Origin: Podospora comata
Taxonomy: Eukaryota; Ascomycota; Sordariomycetes; Sordariales; Podosporaceae
DNA length: 64,000 nucleotides
Reading direction: 5' to 3'
NCBI GenBank assembly: GCA_017354895.1
Contig: CP071497.1
Location: 3,534,001 to 3,598,000 of the forward strand
Shown here: positions 42,641 to 54,499 of the stretch, piece after piece
Position numbering within the stretch: position 1 is the first letter of the stretch
Layout: each line of letters begins with the position of its first letter
Position numbers and translations under genes: made by a program
The notes under the pieces: model-generated
The model's input: the letters and a program-made list of their open reading frames with translations, nothing else
The model's database searches: none
Told to the model about the DNA's origin: nothing

Positions 42641-44458
42641 TCAGGTGGTGTTCACAATAACCTGCGCCGGAAACACCACCACCTCCTCCTCCCCTTCCCC
42701 TCTCAAATCCCCCTTCTGCACCACCAAAGGAAACAAAACAACCCTCACCACAGCCCCCTCAAGATCCCCCTCCGTGTCCCCCCGACCACCCGGTTGCGTC
42801 ATCAACGACGAGATAAAATTCACCGTCGCCGCCAGCTCCCCATCCTCATTGTACTCGGGCATCAACGGCGGCAACACCATAAACTCAGCCACCTGCGTCC
42901 TCATCTCAATCGACAGATCCACCGCCTCACTTACCACCCTCCTCAGCTGCACCCTCAACTGCTCTTCCAAATTCCCCGGCGGCGGCAACACCTTCGACAG
43001 CGCCTCCAAAATCGCCTCTGCCACCGCAACGGCATCCCTATCCCTCTGTTTTCTGAATGATTCCCTCCTCGACCACAGCCCCAGCGTGGTAGCCCTCCAA
43101 GCACGAACCGTCGCCGTCGGCCCAACGTCCATTAGCTGTTTTTCTAATGACTTGAGCTTGAACCTCTGCTCCCGGTCCATGCCGAAGAGGTAACGGGTGA
43201 AAATGAATTCCCAGATCATTGACATGGTGACAGAAGTGAACATGTCCCGGCGTTTCACCCTGTCACGGAGGTAGTTATCGGGGTCGGAGCCGTCGAGGAC
43301 AGAGTTATCTAGCCTGTCGATGATGTTTTCATCGTTGATTTCCGAGGTGAGGCGGCTGGCGCGCATGTCGGAGAATTTGGAGAAGCGGAGGACCCATTGG
43401 GTGACGGTCGTGAAGAGGTGCTGGCAGCGCTGTCCAAAGTATTCGGTGGTGTGGATTGCTCCGAGCTGGGTTGGTTGGGCTTTGAGGATATCTAGGCTTG
43501 TTGGCAAGCTTTGGGAGATCGTGGGTTGGGTCGCAGCCTCTTCGGGAGTGTCGGTAGTATGTTTGGGTGCAGGTTGAACAACCTCGGATGATGTGGATGG
43601 CATCGGCGAGACTGCTGTAGGGTCATCCCTCCGGTCACCGGATGGCTCGGATGTAGACACGAGAAACGATCGTGATTGGGTTTTTGAGTCGAAGCTGATA
43701 TTTTCCAGAGCCATGATCGATTGCGGACTTTTCGTGCTAGTCCTGTTGGTGACGACCTCCTTCGCCAAAGCCATCATTCGTCGGTAGGCTCTCGAGTTGA
43801 CAACAGTGTTATCAAATTCGAACTCGACGCCCTCGGCCACAGTGTTTCCATCCCCACGGAAGATTGTGTCGGCAGTCCTCCGCGGATTCAGAACAGACTG
43901 GGCAATTTGAAGCTGAGGATTCGCCAACCGCAAGGACGCCGCCTTGGTCGCTTGCCTGTCTAGCAAACCTTTCCCGTTTCTGACGCCCTCGAGAATCTCA
44001 TCGGTAGTATTCATGTGCAACACTTGAACCAGAAACGCAATCGCGGACTGCTGTCCTTGCAATAGCGATAGATACCCCTTCATCTCCCCCTCATTTCGCA
44101 CAATCCGCGCTTTAGTCCACCACGTCCGCACAAGCGAGCGACGGGACTCCATCAGTGCGGTGGCATCGCAGAGTTTTTCGAGGGAGTCCTCGAAGCAGGT
44201 CAGTACGACTAGGCAACCGGTGAGGGTTGTGTCGAGGGTGTGGACGACATCGGCCTGGCCGCGGACGGTGTGGTTTTGCAGGATGAGGGTCTGGAGCTGG
44301 GACAGGCCGGTCTTGATGGCGGCGCATTGGGAGGAGAGGGCGGTGATGGTGACTTGAGCGTTTTGGAATTTGCTACGGAGGGTGTCGAGGGCGCGGGCTG
44401 CTTGGAGGCAGATGCCTGTGATGCCTGCGATCGAGGCTGTTATCGAGAGGGGGTCCAT
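42641..44458 (-). CDS. Fungal HeLo-like/STAND N-terminal domain protein without an NTPase (605 aa)
   Basis: Single frame from ATG at 44458. It begins MDPLSITASIAGITGICLQA, the typical opening of the fungal N-terminal domain of STAND proteins (Pfam clan of HeLo-like and PigL N-terminal domains), with the segment TITALSSQCAAIKTGLSQLQ and TALTGC-like LDTTLTGCLVVLTCFEDSLE by about residue 95. In large NLR-like proteins this domain is the cell-death or signalling effector. Here there is no NACHT/NB-ARC P-loop and no ankyrin, TPR or WD repeats. The linker (about 200-335) is Ser/Thr/Pro-rich. A helical C-terminal region (about 338-530) contains QHLFTTVTQWVLRFSKFSDM, IIDRLDNSVLDGSDPDNYL and FIFTRYLFGMDREQRFKLKS, which I recall from other ascomycete proteins of unknown role. 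Function is unproven. Confidence 0.75.
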   Translation of the reverse strand: MDPLSITASIAGITGICLQAARALDTLRSKFQNAQVTITALSSQCAAIKTGLSQLQTLILQNHTVRGQADVVHTLDTTLTGCLVVLTCFEDSLEKLCDATALMESRRSLVRTWWTKARIVRNEGEMKGYLSLLQGQQSAIAFLVQVLHMNTTDEILEGVRNGKGLLDRQATKAASLRLANPQLQIAQSVLNPRRTADTIFRGDGNTVAEGVEFEFDNTVVNSRAYRRMMALAKEVVTNRTSTKSPQSIMALENISFDSKTQSRSFLVSTSEPSGDRRDDPTAVSPMPSTSSEVVQPAPKHTTDTPEEAATQPTISQSLPTSLDILKAQPTQLGAIHTTEYFGQRCQHLFTTVTQWVLRFSKFSDMRASRLTSEINDENIIDRLDNSVLDGSDPDNYLRDRVKRRDMFTSVTMSMIWEFIFTRYLFGMDREQRFKLKSLEKQLMDVGPTATVRAWRATTLGLWSRRESFRKQRDRDAVAVAEAILEALSKVLPPPGNLEEQLRVQLRRVVSEAVDLSIEMRTQVAEFMVLPPLMPEYNEDGELAATVNFISSLMTQPGGRGDTEGDLEGAVVRVVLFPLVVQKGDLRGEGEEEVVVFPAQVIVNTT

Positions 44459-46825
44459 TGATGGTGCCTAGTCACCCACAATGGGCCGCGCCGGTTGATG
44501 CCGAAAAAATACGGCACGTTTAATACCAATCTCTCAAGACAAGTTTTTGAGTCTTCGTGATCATGAGGAATCGTATCCAGCTGGGGGCGCATAAGGCATC
44601 TTTCGAGGCTATGCTGCAGGATTGATTCTTGGCGGCACATAACTGGTCGATGGACTTGTTAGGAAGAAGTGAGGAAATACCACTCGATAGGGGATCTGCA
44701 CCTAGAGTTTGAACTTTGAATTCAACAGTGGCTTCAACTGTCAAGTCGGGATGATGGATACGACTGATCTTTTTGCTGAACCACTTTGAACAGCCGCTAA
44801 AATAGGTACCTTAGTCGAGCAAATAACGTAGACCATGAGTTGCTACCAGGTGGCATGACAGTGGCATATCACGAACTCTCTTCAAAACCAAATCGCAGTC
44901 CGCATGAGGATGTCACATCCTACATTATTCACACTCCCTCAGATTCAAACCCACAAGTGACACCAACATAATGTCATCAAATAATCAAACAACATGTCTC
45001 ACGACAGTGAAACATAGAAGAGCAAGGAGCAACGTCACTGCAGCACAGTAGATATATTAGGTCCCTTTTCCTCCTTCCAACAGCAGCCCTGAAATCTTGA
45101 CCAGGGCGCCACTTTGTGGTCAGGACAAACGGTCAAGGTGGAGGAGCTGCTTGTTCTCTCCCCGCCGGGAGCTTTGCAACCGACAGCTCCCGAGTTCGAT
45201 TCCGAAGTAAAACCCACGAGTTTTCGTAGCCGGCCACCCTACAAATAAAGGCTGGTCGGTGAGCTTTTGCTTTTTCTGGGCCCAGTTAATAGATTATTTT
45301 GGCTTTTTTTGGGGGGGGGGGGTTTTGATTTTCTTTTTATTTTTTTCTATTTTTTTTTTTGGCGCAGTTGATACATTAACTCGATTTTCTTCATCCTGGA
45401 GACAAGTAACCGGGTATCGATTTTTACTTCGAGACTCGAGTCGAAGGTCTTTGAAACCAGACATTGGTCGCCATTTGACAATGCTTTCATAACGACTCAC
45501 ATCTTGTCCAACAAGCCAAAGTAGTTTACTTATGCCTTTAACATGAATTAATTCGATTATTTCTCGAGATCAGCCACTGCGATTGTACCTCGAGTCAAAA
45601 GTCTCAAAGACAAACACTAAATTAATCACCGATATACCTTGGTCACACCCGACAACATTTCTTTTTGCATAGAAATCCCGCGAGACGAGTCGGGTCGTTT
45701 TCTCAACACAGCTCGTGATCTACACGAGAGATTAGGCCGGGAAGCAATGGTTGGCATGATTTTATATGCGATGCATGGATTACCGAGGACGCTCAATGTC
45801 AGGCTTCTCAGCTCCAAGCCAATACCTTACACTATCGACACCATTAATAAGTAGGTATTAGCATCTAGAGAATCAATATCGTCTACAAACCAACCGAAAT
45901 TATGCTCTCTTTTTGAAGTACGTCATTCATGATTTTTTGCTGCAAAAATCAGTTTTGACAGGACAAGCTCCATTAACCTCAGCAGCTCTCCCTCCGGTCG
46001 CATTGGAATATGGACATATGTAATGGGGATTGGGGGACTGGTTGGGTACCGTTGACTGGGCCGGTCAAACCGGTCGAGAAAGTGAGAGGGGATGAGGACT
46101 GTGTAAAAATAGAGGTTGTCATCCTTGGCGGCCAGTAGATGAACCTATTCAAAACACCGTTGGCCCACCCCAAGCGTGCAGCATCGAATTAAATTATACG
46201 TACCTTGTAGTGGTCAGGACGGCTTTGGTCTTGGCAGTACTGCTCCTGCGCAAGAGCAATCAGAACGGCAGCGATATATGGATCCTCAATGTCTTTGGCC
46301 GGTCGGAGGCGCCGCCAAGGGTAACTATGTCCCAGGGTTCTATCAGCAGGCGCTCAACGACCAAGCCTGGATCTCAAATATCGAAAGGCATCCCAACAAA
46401 GTGAACGGGCGCGGCAACTCGATGAATACGCTGGTAACGAAGGTGAGATGTCGGACAAAGATGTCATCTCAAGACTACACAGGTAGGTAATGTTTAACGC
46501 CGCTTTCATACCGACCCACACCCTAACACTTTGTCCAGAGAGCCGAGTACTTCACCATGCTTCTCAACTCACACAGACAATTATCACACGTCTCGCCACC
46601 GCACTGCCATTGACACCACAGATTGACAACCGTCATGATGATATTCATTTCACCCTTCACCAAACACCCCGAGAACGCCACGCTAAATATGTTATACTAT
46701 GTATGCTCTTAGCAGCACACAAGACAGCCCATAAAATCCCAGTACCATAAATACAGAATACAACAAATTCACTCCCCATCCTCATTGCTCACTGTCGAGA
46801 GTTCATTCTCAAGTGTGTGAGAGAA
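44459..46825. other. Intergenic, AT-richer tract
   Basis: About 2.4 kb without a convincing gene. A homopolymer-rich stretch (G10, T-runs) lies at 45300-45362. Around 46250-46620 short frames can be linked by a GT-AG pair (GTAGGT near 46483, CAG near 46539), but I do not recognise the product and do not call it. Confidence 0.45.
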
Positions 46826-47778
46826 TCACCACCTCCCAAACCCATTGACCCCCACCTGCTCCAACCCCCGCCCCGTAACAACCTCCCTCATGACCCTAAC
46901 AGCCCTCGCACTCTTCCCCCCCTTCCCCCCCCTCTCCCTACCCCCCACAAACTCATTAAACCACTCCTCCTCCCTCTCCTCCAACGGCAAACTAACCAAC
47001 TCCCTCCCCCTCCCCCCCACACTCTCCCCCTCCTCGATCACACTCCCCACCAACCTCTCAAACAACCCCCTCCTCGCATTCTCCGGCCACATCCTAGTAA
47101 AATACAACGCCTCCGTCACGCTCGTCCTCGCCAATGCCCCAAACAACAGTTCCAAGCTCTCGCTCGTCTTGAGCACCGGCTGAACAGTGTTATAATACGC
47201 CAACGGCAACGAGTAATCATCCTCCGTCTTCTTGGCGTGCTTGACCAGGACTGTTATAATATCATCGGCAAACTCGCTTGGCAGGGAAGGATGGCAGAGG
47301 TATTCCAGCGCAAACTTGAATTCTGACCTGTCCATATGCCACAGCCCCCGCATGAGGATCTGGTAGTTGGATGGGAGCCCCGACTCGTCGGCGAGGGAAA
47401 GGGCTAGGTTGGAGGTGCGGGGGCCGCGTTTTTCGTCAAAGTCGAGGAGGAGGTAGAAGAGGACTGAGAGGCGGGCGTGGGGGGAGATGCCGGGGGAGGA
47501 GGTGATGATTTGGTTGTGGAGGGAGCGGAGGGCGGAGGAAGAGTGAGGGGGGTAGACTTTTGATGCTGGAACAAGGATGTTAGTATCTTGGGGAGGGGGG
47601 AAGGGGAGGGGAACAAACCACCTTTGATACCTAGGCGGTGGAGGACTCGATCGATGAAGAGGACGCCGTCGAAGGATTTGCGAAAGGTTTCGATTTGGCG
47701 GGAAAAGGTTGGGTCGTAGGGGGATGGGCCGTCAGTTGGGAAGGCGGCGTTGAAGTGGGTGAAGTCGAGCATGTTCAT
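46826..47778 (-). CDS. ELYS-like nuclear pore-associated protein (two exons, 299 aa)
   Basis: Exons 47619-47778 and 46826-47565, intron with a GTTTGT donor, ACTAAC branch site and CAG acceptor; the joined frame is open for 299 residues. A donor 3 nt upstream (GTGGTT) is an equally in-phase alternative. The protein opens [14 protein letters not shown] and contains [10 protein letters not shown], then across the intron [39 protein letters not shown] and [25 protein letters not shown], the ELYS-like domain order. ELYS/Ely5 family members link nuclear pore assembly to chromatin. The Arg/Gly-rich C-terminus is G-rich on the coding strand. It is divergent from SMC4, with 589 nt between the start codons. 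Confidence 0.85.
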
Positions 47779-48367
47779 TTTGGCGGTAGTTATGGGGGGT
47801 GTGATGTTGATGGGTTGGGTTTGGGGGAATGTAAACAGAGGAAGGCTTCAAAAGCTTGATGAAGCTTCAGATGTGACGACGTGCGACCCGACCCGATTGA
47901 TTCATGAATTAGAGGAAAAAGAAGCTTGGTTTAGCTTGTCTAACGGGGTGCGGTGGAGCTGATAATGCCGTTAAGCGGAAAACTGTCACGGGATAGCGTG
48001 TTTTCGAGATGGTCAATTCAGACGCGCGATAAGAACGCGTTCGACCAGTCAATCGTGGCTGGTGTCTAGTGGCTAGTGGCTTTTGGCGGGGGCAGACGTG
48101 GCTTGTGATTTGTTTACAATCAATCAATGTCAACAGACGACAACTGGGGAAAGCGGGGCCTGAGCTCTGGGATTTGTCGCAGCGACTTTTGGACTGAAAC
48201 GACTCGACAAAAACTCGACGACGACCACCAGCGCGTTTTGTGTTTTTGTTGCGTGGGAGATCTGCCAGGCGCTTTGTGTATCTTGCCTTTGCGCAGCGAT
48301 CTGTTGCGCTGTTTGTTGTTGGTTTTCTTGATTTCTTTTGGACATTTGTAGCACACACACCGCAAAT
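47779..48367. other. Shared divergent promoter of the ELYS-like and SMC4 genes
   Basis: 589 nt between two start codons on opposite strands. It contains an MluI cell-cycle box at 48035-48040 and a GACGCGCG near 48021. No additional gene fits. Confidence 0.6.
48035..48040. promoter_or_regulatory. MluI cell-cycle box (ACGCGT)
   Basis: ACGCGT is the core site of MBF-type (Mbp1/Swi6) regulators that drive G1/S genes in fungi. It lies 328 nt upstream of the SMC4 ATG and 257 nt upstream of the ELYS-like ATG. One six-base match can be chance. Confidence 0.45.
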
Positions 48368-51300
48368 ATGTCGACGCGACAGTCCCGCCGGATTGCGACC
48401 CGGCGCAACACCACCATTGTCGAGAGTTCAGAGGACGAGCTGGGCGACGGGTCCCCAAAAGTGAAGCAGGAAGAGGAGGAGGAGGAATACACACCGGCAC
48501 CGGTCGAGAAGAAGAGACCAGGTCGGAGGAGGACCACCACTACCGAACTTGCACCAGCTGCACCCGCCGAGACACCAGTGAGGAAAACCAGAGGACGCCC
48601 AAAGAAGAGTCTTGCGACTGCGGTCCCCCCCCCTTCCGCACCGCCTGTTATCGAGAGTAGCGAGAATGTAGATCCCGACCAGTCGCTCGCCAGCGTAGCG
48701 GGTGCATCATCAGCTGTTGACGTCGACGATACCTCAGTTGGGCCCCCACCATCGACAGTGAAGAAGCCTGTCGCGGCAGCCGACGACACTGTTGGACCAC
48801 CACCATCCACAGCAAAGAAGCCCGCTGGAAGACCACGAAAGAGTGTTGCGCCCCGTGCAAGCAAGACCCCCACGCCGGCGCCTGAATTGAACGCTCCCAC
48901 CCAATCTCCAAAGCCATCTGTGTCGCCATCAGCACAGCTCCTACGCGATGGCCCCCCGCTTACCGATATCACTTCTGCGACCAATAATGCCACGCTGAGT
49001 TCACAACAAGACGATACCGTGATTGCGCCCATCAAACCGATCAAGCCCATGGATACAGTGCTCGAGAAGCCAATGGATATCATGCTGAAGTCACGCACAA
49101 TGCAGATCCCCGTGATTCAAGATACTGGCCCAAAGCCGCGCATTGTCATCACTTATCTTGTGCTCACCAACTTCAAGAGTTATGCCGGCAAGCAGGAGGT
49201 CGGGCCTTTCCATGCTTCATTCTCCTCGGTTGTCGGTCCCAACGGTTCGGGCAAGTCCAACGTCATCGACTCCCTGCTGTTCGTGTTTGGTTTCAGAGCA
49301 AGCAAGATGAGACAAGGCAAGATCTCGGCCCTCATTCACAACTCGGCAAAGTACCCGAATCTGGAGTACTGCGAGGTCGCGGTGCACTTCCGTGAGGTGA
49401 TGGACCTTCCTGGCGGAGGTCACGAAGTCATCCCAGACTCAGACCTGGTCATTTCCCGCAAGGCCTTCAGAAACAACTCCAGCGCCTACTACATCAACGG
49501 AAAGACCTCCAACTTCACAACTGTCACAACGTTGCTCCGGGACCGCGGGGTCGATCTCGACCACAAGCGTTTCTTGATTCTGCAGGGTGAAGTCGAGTCT
49601 ATTGCGCAGATGAAGGCCAAGGCTGCCAACGAGCACGATGATGGTCTTCTCGAGTATCTTGAGGACATCATTGGCACATCCAAGTACAAGACACCTATTG
49701 AGGAATCAGCCGCCGAGGTCGAGACACTCAATGAAATCTGCTTGGAAAAGAGCGGTCGTGTTCAACACGTTGAGAAGGAGAAGCAGAGCCTCGAGGACAA
49801 GAAGAACAAGGCTTTGGCTTTCATTCGTGATGAAAATGAGCTTGCCATGAAGCAGTCTGCTTTGTACCAACTCTACATCAGCCAATGCGAGGATAACCTA
49901 GCTGTTACAGACGAAGCCATCAGTCAGATGCAGGAACAACTCAACGCCGAGCTCGAGAAGCACAACGGCAGTGAGCAGATCATCAAGCAGCTGGAGAAGG
50001 CTCACGCCAAGGGCAACAAGGAGTATGAGGCTCAAGAAAAGGAAACTCAGGCCCTGATCAAGGAGATGGCCAAGTTTGAGCAGGAGCGCGTCAAGTTCGA
50101 GGAGAAGCGGAAATTCTTGGCCGATAAGCGTAAGAAGCTTGAGAAGACCATTGCCAACTCTGAGAACTCGGCAGAGCAGGCCGACCAGACCATTCAGGAA
50201 TGCGCTGAGGATATCGAGAGGCGTGCGGCTGAGATCGAGAACATCGAAAGGTGGATCAAGGAGGAGGAGGAAGAGCTGACCAAGATCCGCGACAGCCTCA
50301 AGGGCAAGACTCAGCACATGTCCGATCAGATTGCGGCGAAGCAAAAGTCGCTTGAGCCCTGGAAGGAGAAGATCAACCAGAAGCAATCTGCTATCGCCGT
50401 GGCGGAAAGTGAGTTGGCCATCTTGGAGGAAAAGGCCAAGGCTGGTGGTGTTGCGCTTGAGGAGATGGAGGCCAAGATTGTGGCCATTCAGGAACTTCAG
50501 GCGGCCAAGGCGGAAGAGTTCAAGGCGTGCCAGGCTGAGAAGGATGCGCTCAAGAAGGAGGGCAGAAGAGTGGTTGCTGAGCTGGAGGAGCTTGCTCAGG
50601 AAGAGCCAAAGTTCCGCGCTAAGCTGTCTAACCTACGGCAAAAGGCGGACGAGGCTCGCTCAAGCTTTTCGGCTACCAAGACGCAAGGCAATGTCCTAAC
50701 GGCGCTTATGCGCATGAAGGAGTCTGGTCGCATTGACGGCTTTCACGGGCGGCTTGGCAACCTCGGTGCCATCGACAAGAAGTACGACGTTGCCATCTCG
50801 ACGGCTTGCGGTCAGCTTGACAACTTTGTCACGGACACTGTCGAGGCTGGTCAGCAATGCATCGAGCACTTGCGCAAGACCAACTTGGGTCGCGGCAACT
50901 TTATGTGCTTGGACAAGCTGAGAGTCCGTGACTACTCACCCATCAAGACTCCTGAGGATGCGCCCCGTCTGTTTGACCTGGTTCAGCCCAAGGATGAGAA
51001 GTTCAGACCTGCTTTCTACCATGCGCTCCAAGATACATTGGTTGCGGAAGATCTTGCCCAGGCCAACCGCATCGCCTATGGCGTCAAGAGATGGCGTGTT
51101 GTCACTCTGGCCGGCGAGCTGATTGACAAATCTGGTACCATGTCTGGTGGTGGTACGACAGTCAAGAAGGGATTGATGTCGTCCAAGCTGGTGGCCGAGA
51201 TCAGCAGGGAGCAGGTGGACAAGGTGGAGGCTGATCGCGATGCCTTTGAGCAGAGATTCCAAGAGTTCCAAGATCATCAACGTGAGCTGGAAGCTCGTCT

Positions 51301-53201
51301 TCGTTCCCTCAAGGAGCAGATCCCACAGCTTGACACCAAGATGCAGAAGATCAACCTCGAGATTGAGAGTTCATCCAGGAACTTGGCGGATGCTCAGCGC
51401 AGAATTAAGGAACTCAGCAAGGAGCACCAGCCTTCCCAGACAGACGACAACCGGGTTGCCGTCTTGCGAAAGGAGATCGCCAAGCTTAACAAGGAGATTG
51501 AAAAGCTCCATGGCGAGACTTCTAGTGTCGAGGATGAGATTAAAGAGCTGCAGGACAAGATTATGGAGGTTGGTGGTGAGAAGCTCCGGCAACAGCGCAC
51601 CAAGGTGGACAACCTCAAGGAAGAGATTCGTTCCCAAAACGAGGAGGTCTCCAGCGCCGAGGTCCGCAAGGTCAAGGCTGAGAAGCAGAAGGTCAAGCTC
51701 GAGAAGGACCACGCCAAGGCTTCCAAGGAGCTCGAGGCTGCCAATCGGGACCTGGAGAGACTCGAGGAGGAGATTGAGAACCAGGGCACCAAGGCTGAGG
51801 ATTACACCACCAGAGTCGAGGAGGCCAAGGAAGCTCTTGCTGCCAAGAAGGAGGAACTTTCCACACTCAAGGCTGAACTTGACGAGAAGACCGCCGAGTT
51901 GAACGCCACCCGTGCCGTCGAAATCGAAATGCGCAACAAGCTCGAGGAGAACCAAAAGGTACTCAAGGAGACGCAAAGGCAGCTTGCCTACTGGGAGAAT
52001 AAGCTATCCAAGCTCTCGCTTCAAAACATTGAGGATCTTGAGTCCGGCCGACCTTCCCAGCCTGTGGCCCCCCAGTCCCGGCCCAAGACGCCAGGTAACG
52101 AAGACGAGGAAGAGAATGCCGAAGGCGAACCCGAGCTCGACGCCGAGGGCGACTCCCCCATGGGCGATGCCACCGACTCAGATGACGAAGACCCTGCCGC
52201 CCAGCTCCAAGCCGAGGCGGAAGCCACCTTCCTCGGTTCCGGCCGAGGTCCTAATCCTGCCTCCAACCCACTGGAGCTCCCACGCTACACCCGCGATGAG
52301 CTCTCTGACATGTCAGAAAAGACGCTCAAGGGCGAAATTGCCGTTCTGGAGGAAAAGACCCAGAATGTCAATGTTGATCTTGGTGTCCTGGCTGAGTACA
52401 GGCGCAGAGTAGAAGAGCACGCCGCCCGCTCCCAGGACTTGGCTTCTGCCGTTGCTCAAAGGGATGCCGCCAAGAAGAGATGTGACGACCTCCGCCGGCT
52501 GAGGCTGGAAGGCTTCATGGAGGGCTTCTCCACCATCTCGCTCCGTCTCAAGGAAATGTACCAGATGATCACCATGGGCGGCAACGCCGAGCTGGAGCTG
52601 GTCGACTCCCTCGACCCCTTCTCGGAAGGTATCCTCTTCTCGGTCATGCCCCCCAAGAAATCATGGAAGAACATCTCCAACTTGTCTGGTGGTGAGAAGA
52701 CGCTTTCTTCGCTTGCGTTGGTGTTTGCGCTGCATCATTACAAGCCTACGCCGCTGTATGTCATGGACGAGATTGATGCCGCGTTGGACTTCAGAAACGT
52801 GAGTTTTTCCTTCCTCTCCTCCCCTTCCGCAACAGTTTGTTCTAACAGTAATACAGGTCTCGATTGTGGCGAATTACATCAAGGAGCGCACAAAGAATGC
52901 TCAGTTTATTGTTATCTCGCTGAGGAACAACATGTTTGAGCTTGCGGCGAGGCTGGTGGGTGTTTACAAAGTTAATCACATGACAAAGAGTGTTACTATT
53001 GAGAATAAGGAGTATGTCAAGGGGCGGCAGCAGCAGCAACAGTCGTCGCAGCAGCCGGCGCAGTCCCAGAGGGGAGGGACGGAGCAGACGACGAGGGTGT
53101 TTGGGCCAGGGATGGCGAGGAGGGAGGAGAGCGGGAAGGAGCCGGAGCGGTTGGGGAGCAGTAGTAGTGCGAGTAGTAACTTGACTCATCGGCCGAGGTA
53201 A
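48368..53201 (+). CDS. smc4: Condensin subunit SMC4
   Basis: Two exons, 48368-52798 and 52857-53201, intron with GTGAGT donor and CAG acceptor, 1591 residues. The start is the ATG giving MSTRQSRRIATRRNTT; the frame extends upstream only without an ATG. SMC4 pairs with SMC2 in condensin to compact mitotic chromosomes using ATP. A disordered N-terminal extension of about 260 residues is followed by the Walker A motif GPNGSGKSNVIDSLLF (about 289). Long coiled coils flank the hinge, which contains MRMKESGRIDGFHGRLGNLG and SGTMSGGGTTVKKG. The ABC signature LSGGEKTLSSLAL is near 1437, and Walker B YVMDEIDAALDFRN near 1462 spans up to the intron. An acidic insert (EDEEENAEGEPELDAEGDSP, about 1245) and a Gln-rich tail are extra to the core. 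Length is slightly above typical fungal SMC4. Confidence 0.97.
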
Positions 53202-53496
53202 AAGGGAAGGGGGGGTGTTGGGATTTTGGTTGGATTAGGTCAAGATGGATGGGTAGCTTGCATGGGATGGGTTGGGTATGATGATGTTGCATGGATGGGA
53301 AAGGGGTGTTGTCTTGTGTAGTTGTGATGTGTTTATGAAATGACTTTTTCTGTTTGTTACACACTGGGATGGTTGGTTTGTTTGGACTTGTGTGTTGTCA
53401 AGTCCGTTTGACTTTTTGCTGGCCTGGTGTTCTTCTCTCTGCTGGGGATGATTGTTAGTTACTCCATGATGATGGCATGCTCCGATGTCAGTTAGC
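53202..53496. other. 3' flank of SMC4
   Basis: G/T-rich sequence after the stop codon, probably the 3' UTR and terminator area, leading up to the 5S rRNA gene. No gene. Confidence 0.5.
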
Positions 53497-53615
53497 ACAT
53501 ACGACCACAAGCAGCTGAAAATACGGGATCCCGTCCGCTCTCCCCTAGTCAAACAGCTGACTGCCGGACTAGTACTCAGGTGGGTGACCACTGGGGAATC
53601 CCTGGTGTTGTATGT
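53497..53615 (+). rRNA. 5S ribosomal RNA
   Basis: 119 nt, the standard length. Ends ACATACGACCACA and TGTTGTATGT pair as helix I. The internal promoter and loop regions match fungal 5S: CGGGATCCCGTCCGCTC, then GGTGGGTGACCAC and GGGAATCCC. It is followed by TTTTGC, a short T run suited to RNA polymerase III termination. The helix II arms differ from the usual Neurospora-type sequence but remain complementary (CAGCTG with CAGCTG), so the gene is likely functional. It stands alone as a dispersed copy, as known for Neurospora and relatives, not in the rDNA array. Confidence 0.93.
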
Positions 53616-54499
53616 TTTGCTCCCTTTTTGGAAATCTTATATGCTGTAGTCCGTCTCACTCAGACACCCCTCCTCTGAGGCAGCTGCCGTACAGGCTCGG
53701 GAGGTTTATAGGTATGGCTTTCTTTACTTTGGCTAGGTTGGCGGGGTTTGGGTGCTGTTTCATGATCTTTTGCTGCTGATTTGGTCACCAAGAAAAGGCC
53801 CTGCAACAGTAGTGAGTACGTATCGGCGTATCATGGCATGACTACGGTAGGATAGGGGAAAATCGATGGCCCCGTCTTTGTTGTAACATAGTCCAGTAAC
53901 AATCGGTAGTCATACAAAGATACATTACACCACTGTCCAGAACTCAGCGGAAGAGTGACGCGTTGGTGCAATCACACAGCTGGAGCGGTGACATGTTTGC
54001 CACACCAACTCATGTTTCGGATCGGCTTGAGTGGCTTGCGCCTATGTGGAATCAAAGATGAACAGTCAACACAGCGATGACTCATTCAAGATTTAGACTT
54101 TCGACCAATGCCTAGTAAATCCCAAAGACATCCTCTGACTTTGCTCCGTCTCCTACTCTGTCTTTCTTCATCTCCTACTCTCTCTTTCTGGCCGCGTTGG
54201 CTTTCGCCGTCAGGCAAAGGAATTCGCGTGCCGAGGATCTTGCCGCAGGAGGGGTTCTGGTGCCGCATTTTCTGAAACTGTGGTGTTCAAGACCTGCTGG
54301 GGAAACTGGTGAATATCCAATCTTCCGTGATGGCCTCAGCAACAACAACAGCAACAACAACAACAACGACAACAGCGACAACAACAAACAAACGTCACCC
54401 ACCCACCCCGCCGCCACCACCACCACCACCACCTTGCACGTCTTGAGAATCCTGACAAGCACCAAGGCCCACCCTCACACCACTCGACATCATTTCAAA
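53616..54499. other. Intergenic with (AAC)n repeat
   Basis: No gene seen. An interrupted (AAC)n repeat lies at 54340-54388, followed by CCACCACC runs. Confidence 0.55.
54340..54388. repeat. Interrupted (AAC)n microsatellite
   Basis: AAC units with GCAAC and GACAAC interruptions over about 49 nt. Confidence 0.9.

Noticed and set aside
45370-45620. Two loosely similar stretches with CTCGAGTC...AAGTCT/GGTCTTTG, suggestive of an old tandem repeat
   Set aside because: Similarity is short and patchy by eye, not enough to claim a duplication or mutated repeat.
46250-46620. Possible two-exon coding fragment ending AEYFTMLLNSHRQL
   Set aside because: No known domain, an in-frame stop upstream and no start; a chance frame cannot be excluded.
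48130-49098. 322-codon minus-strand frame
   Set aside because: It is antisense to the SMC4 N-terminal region and its promoter.
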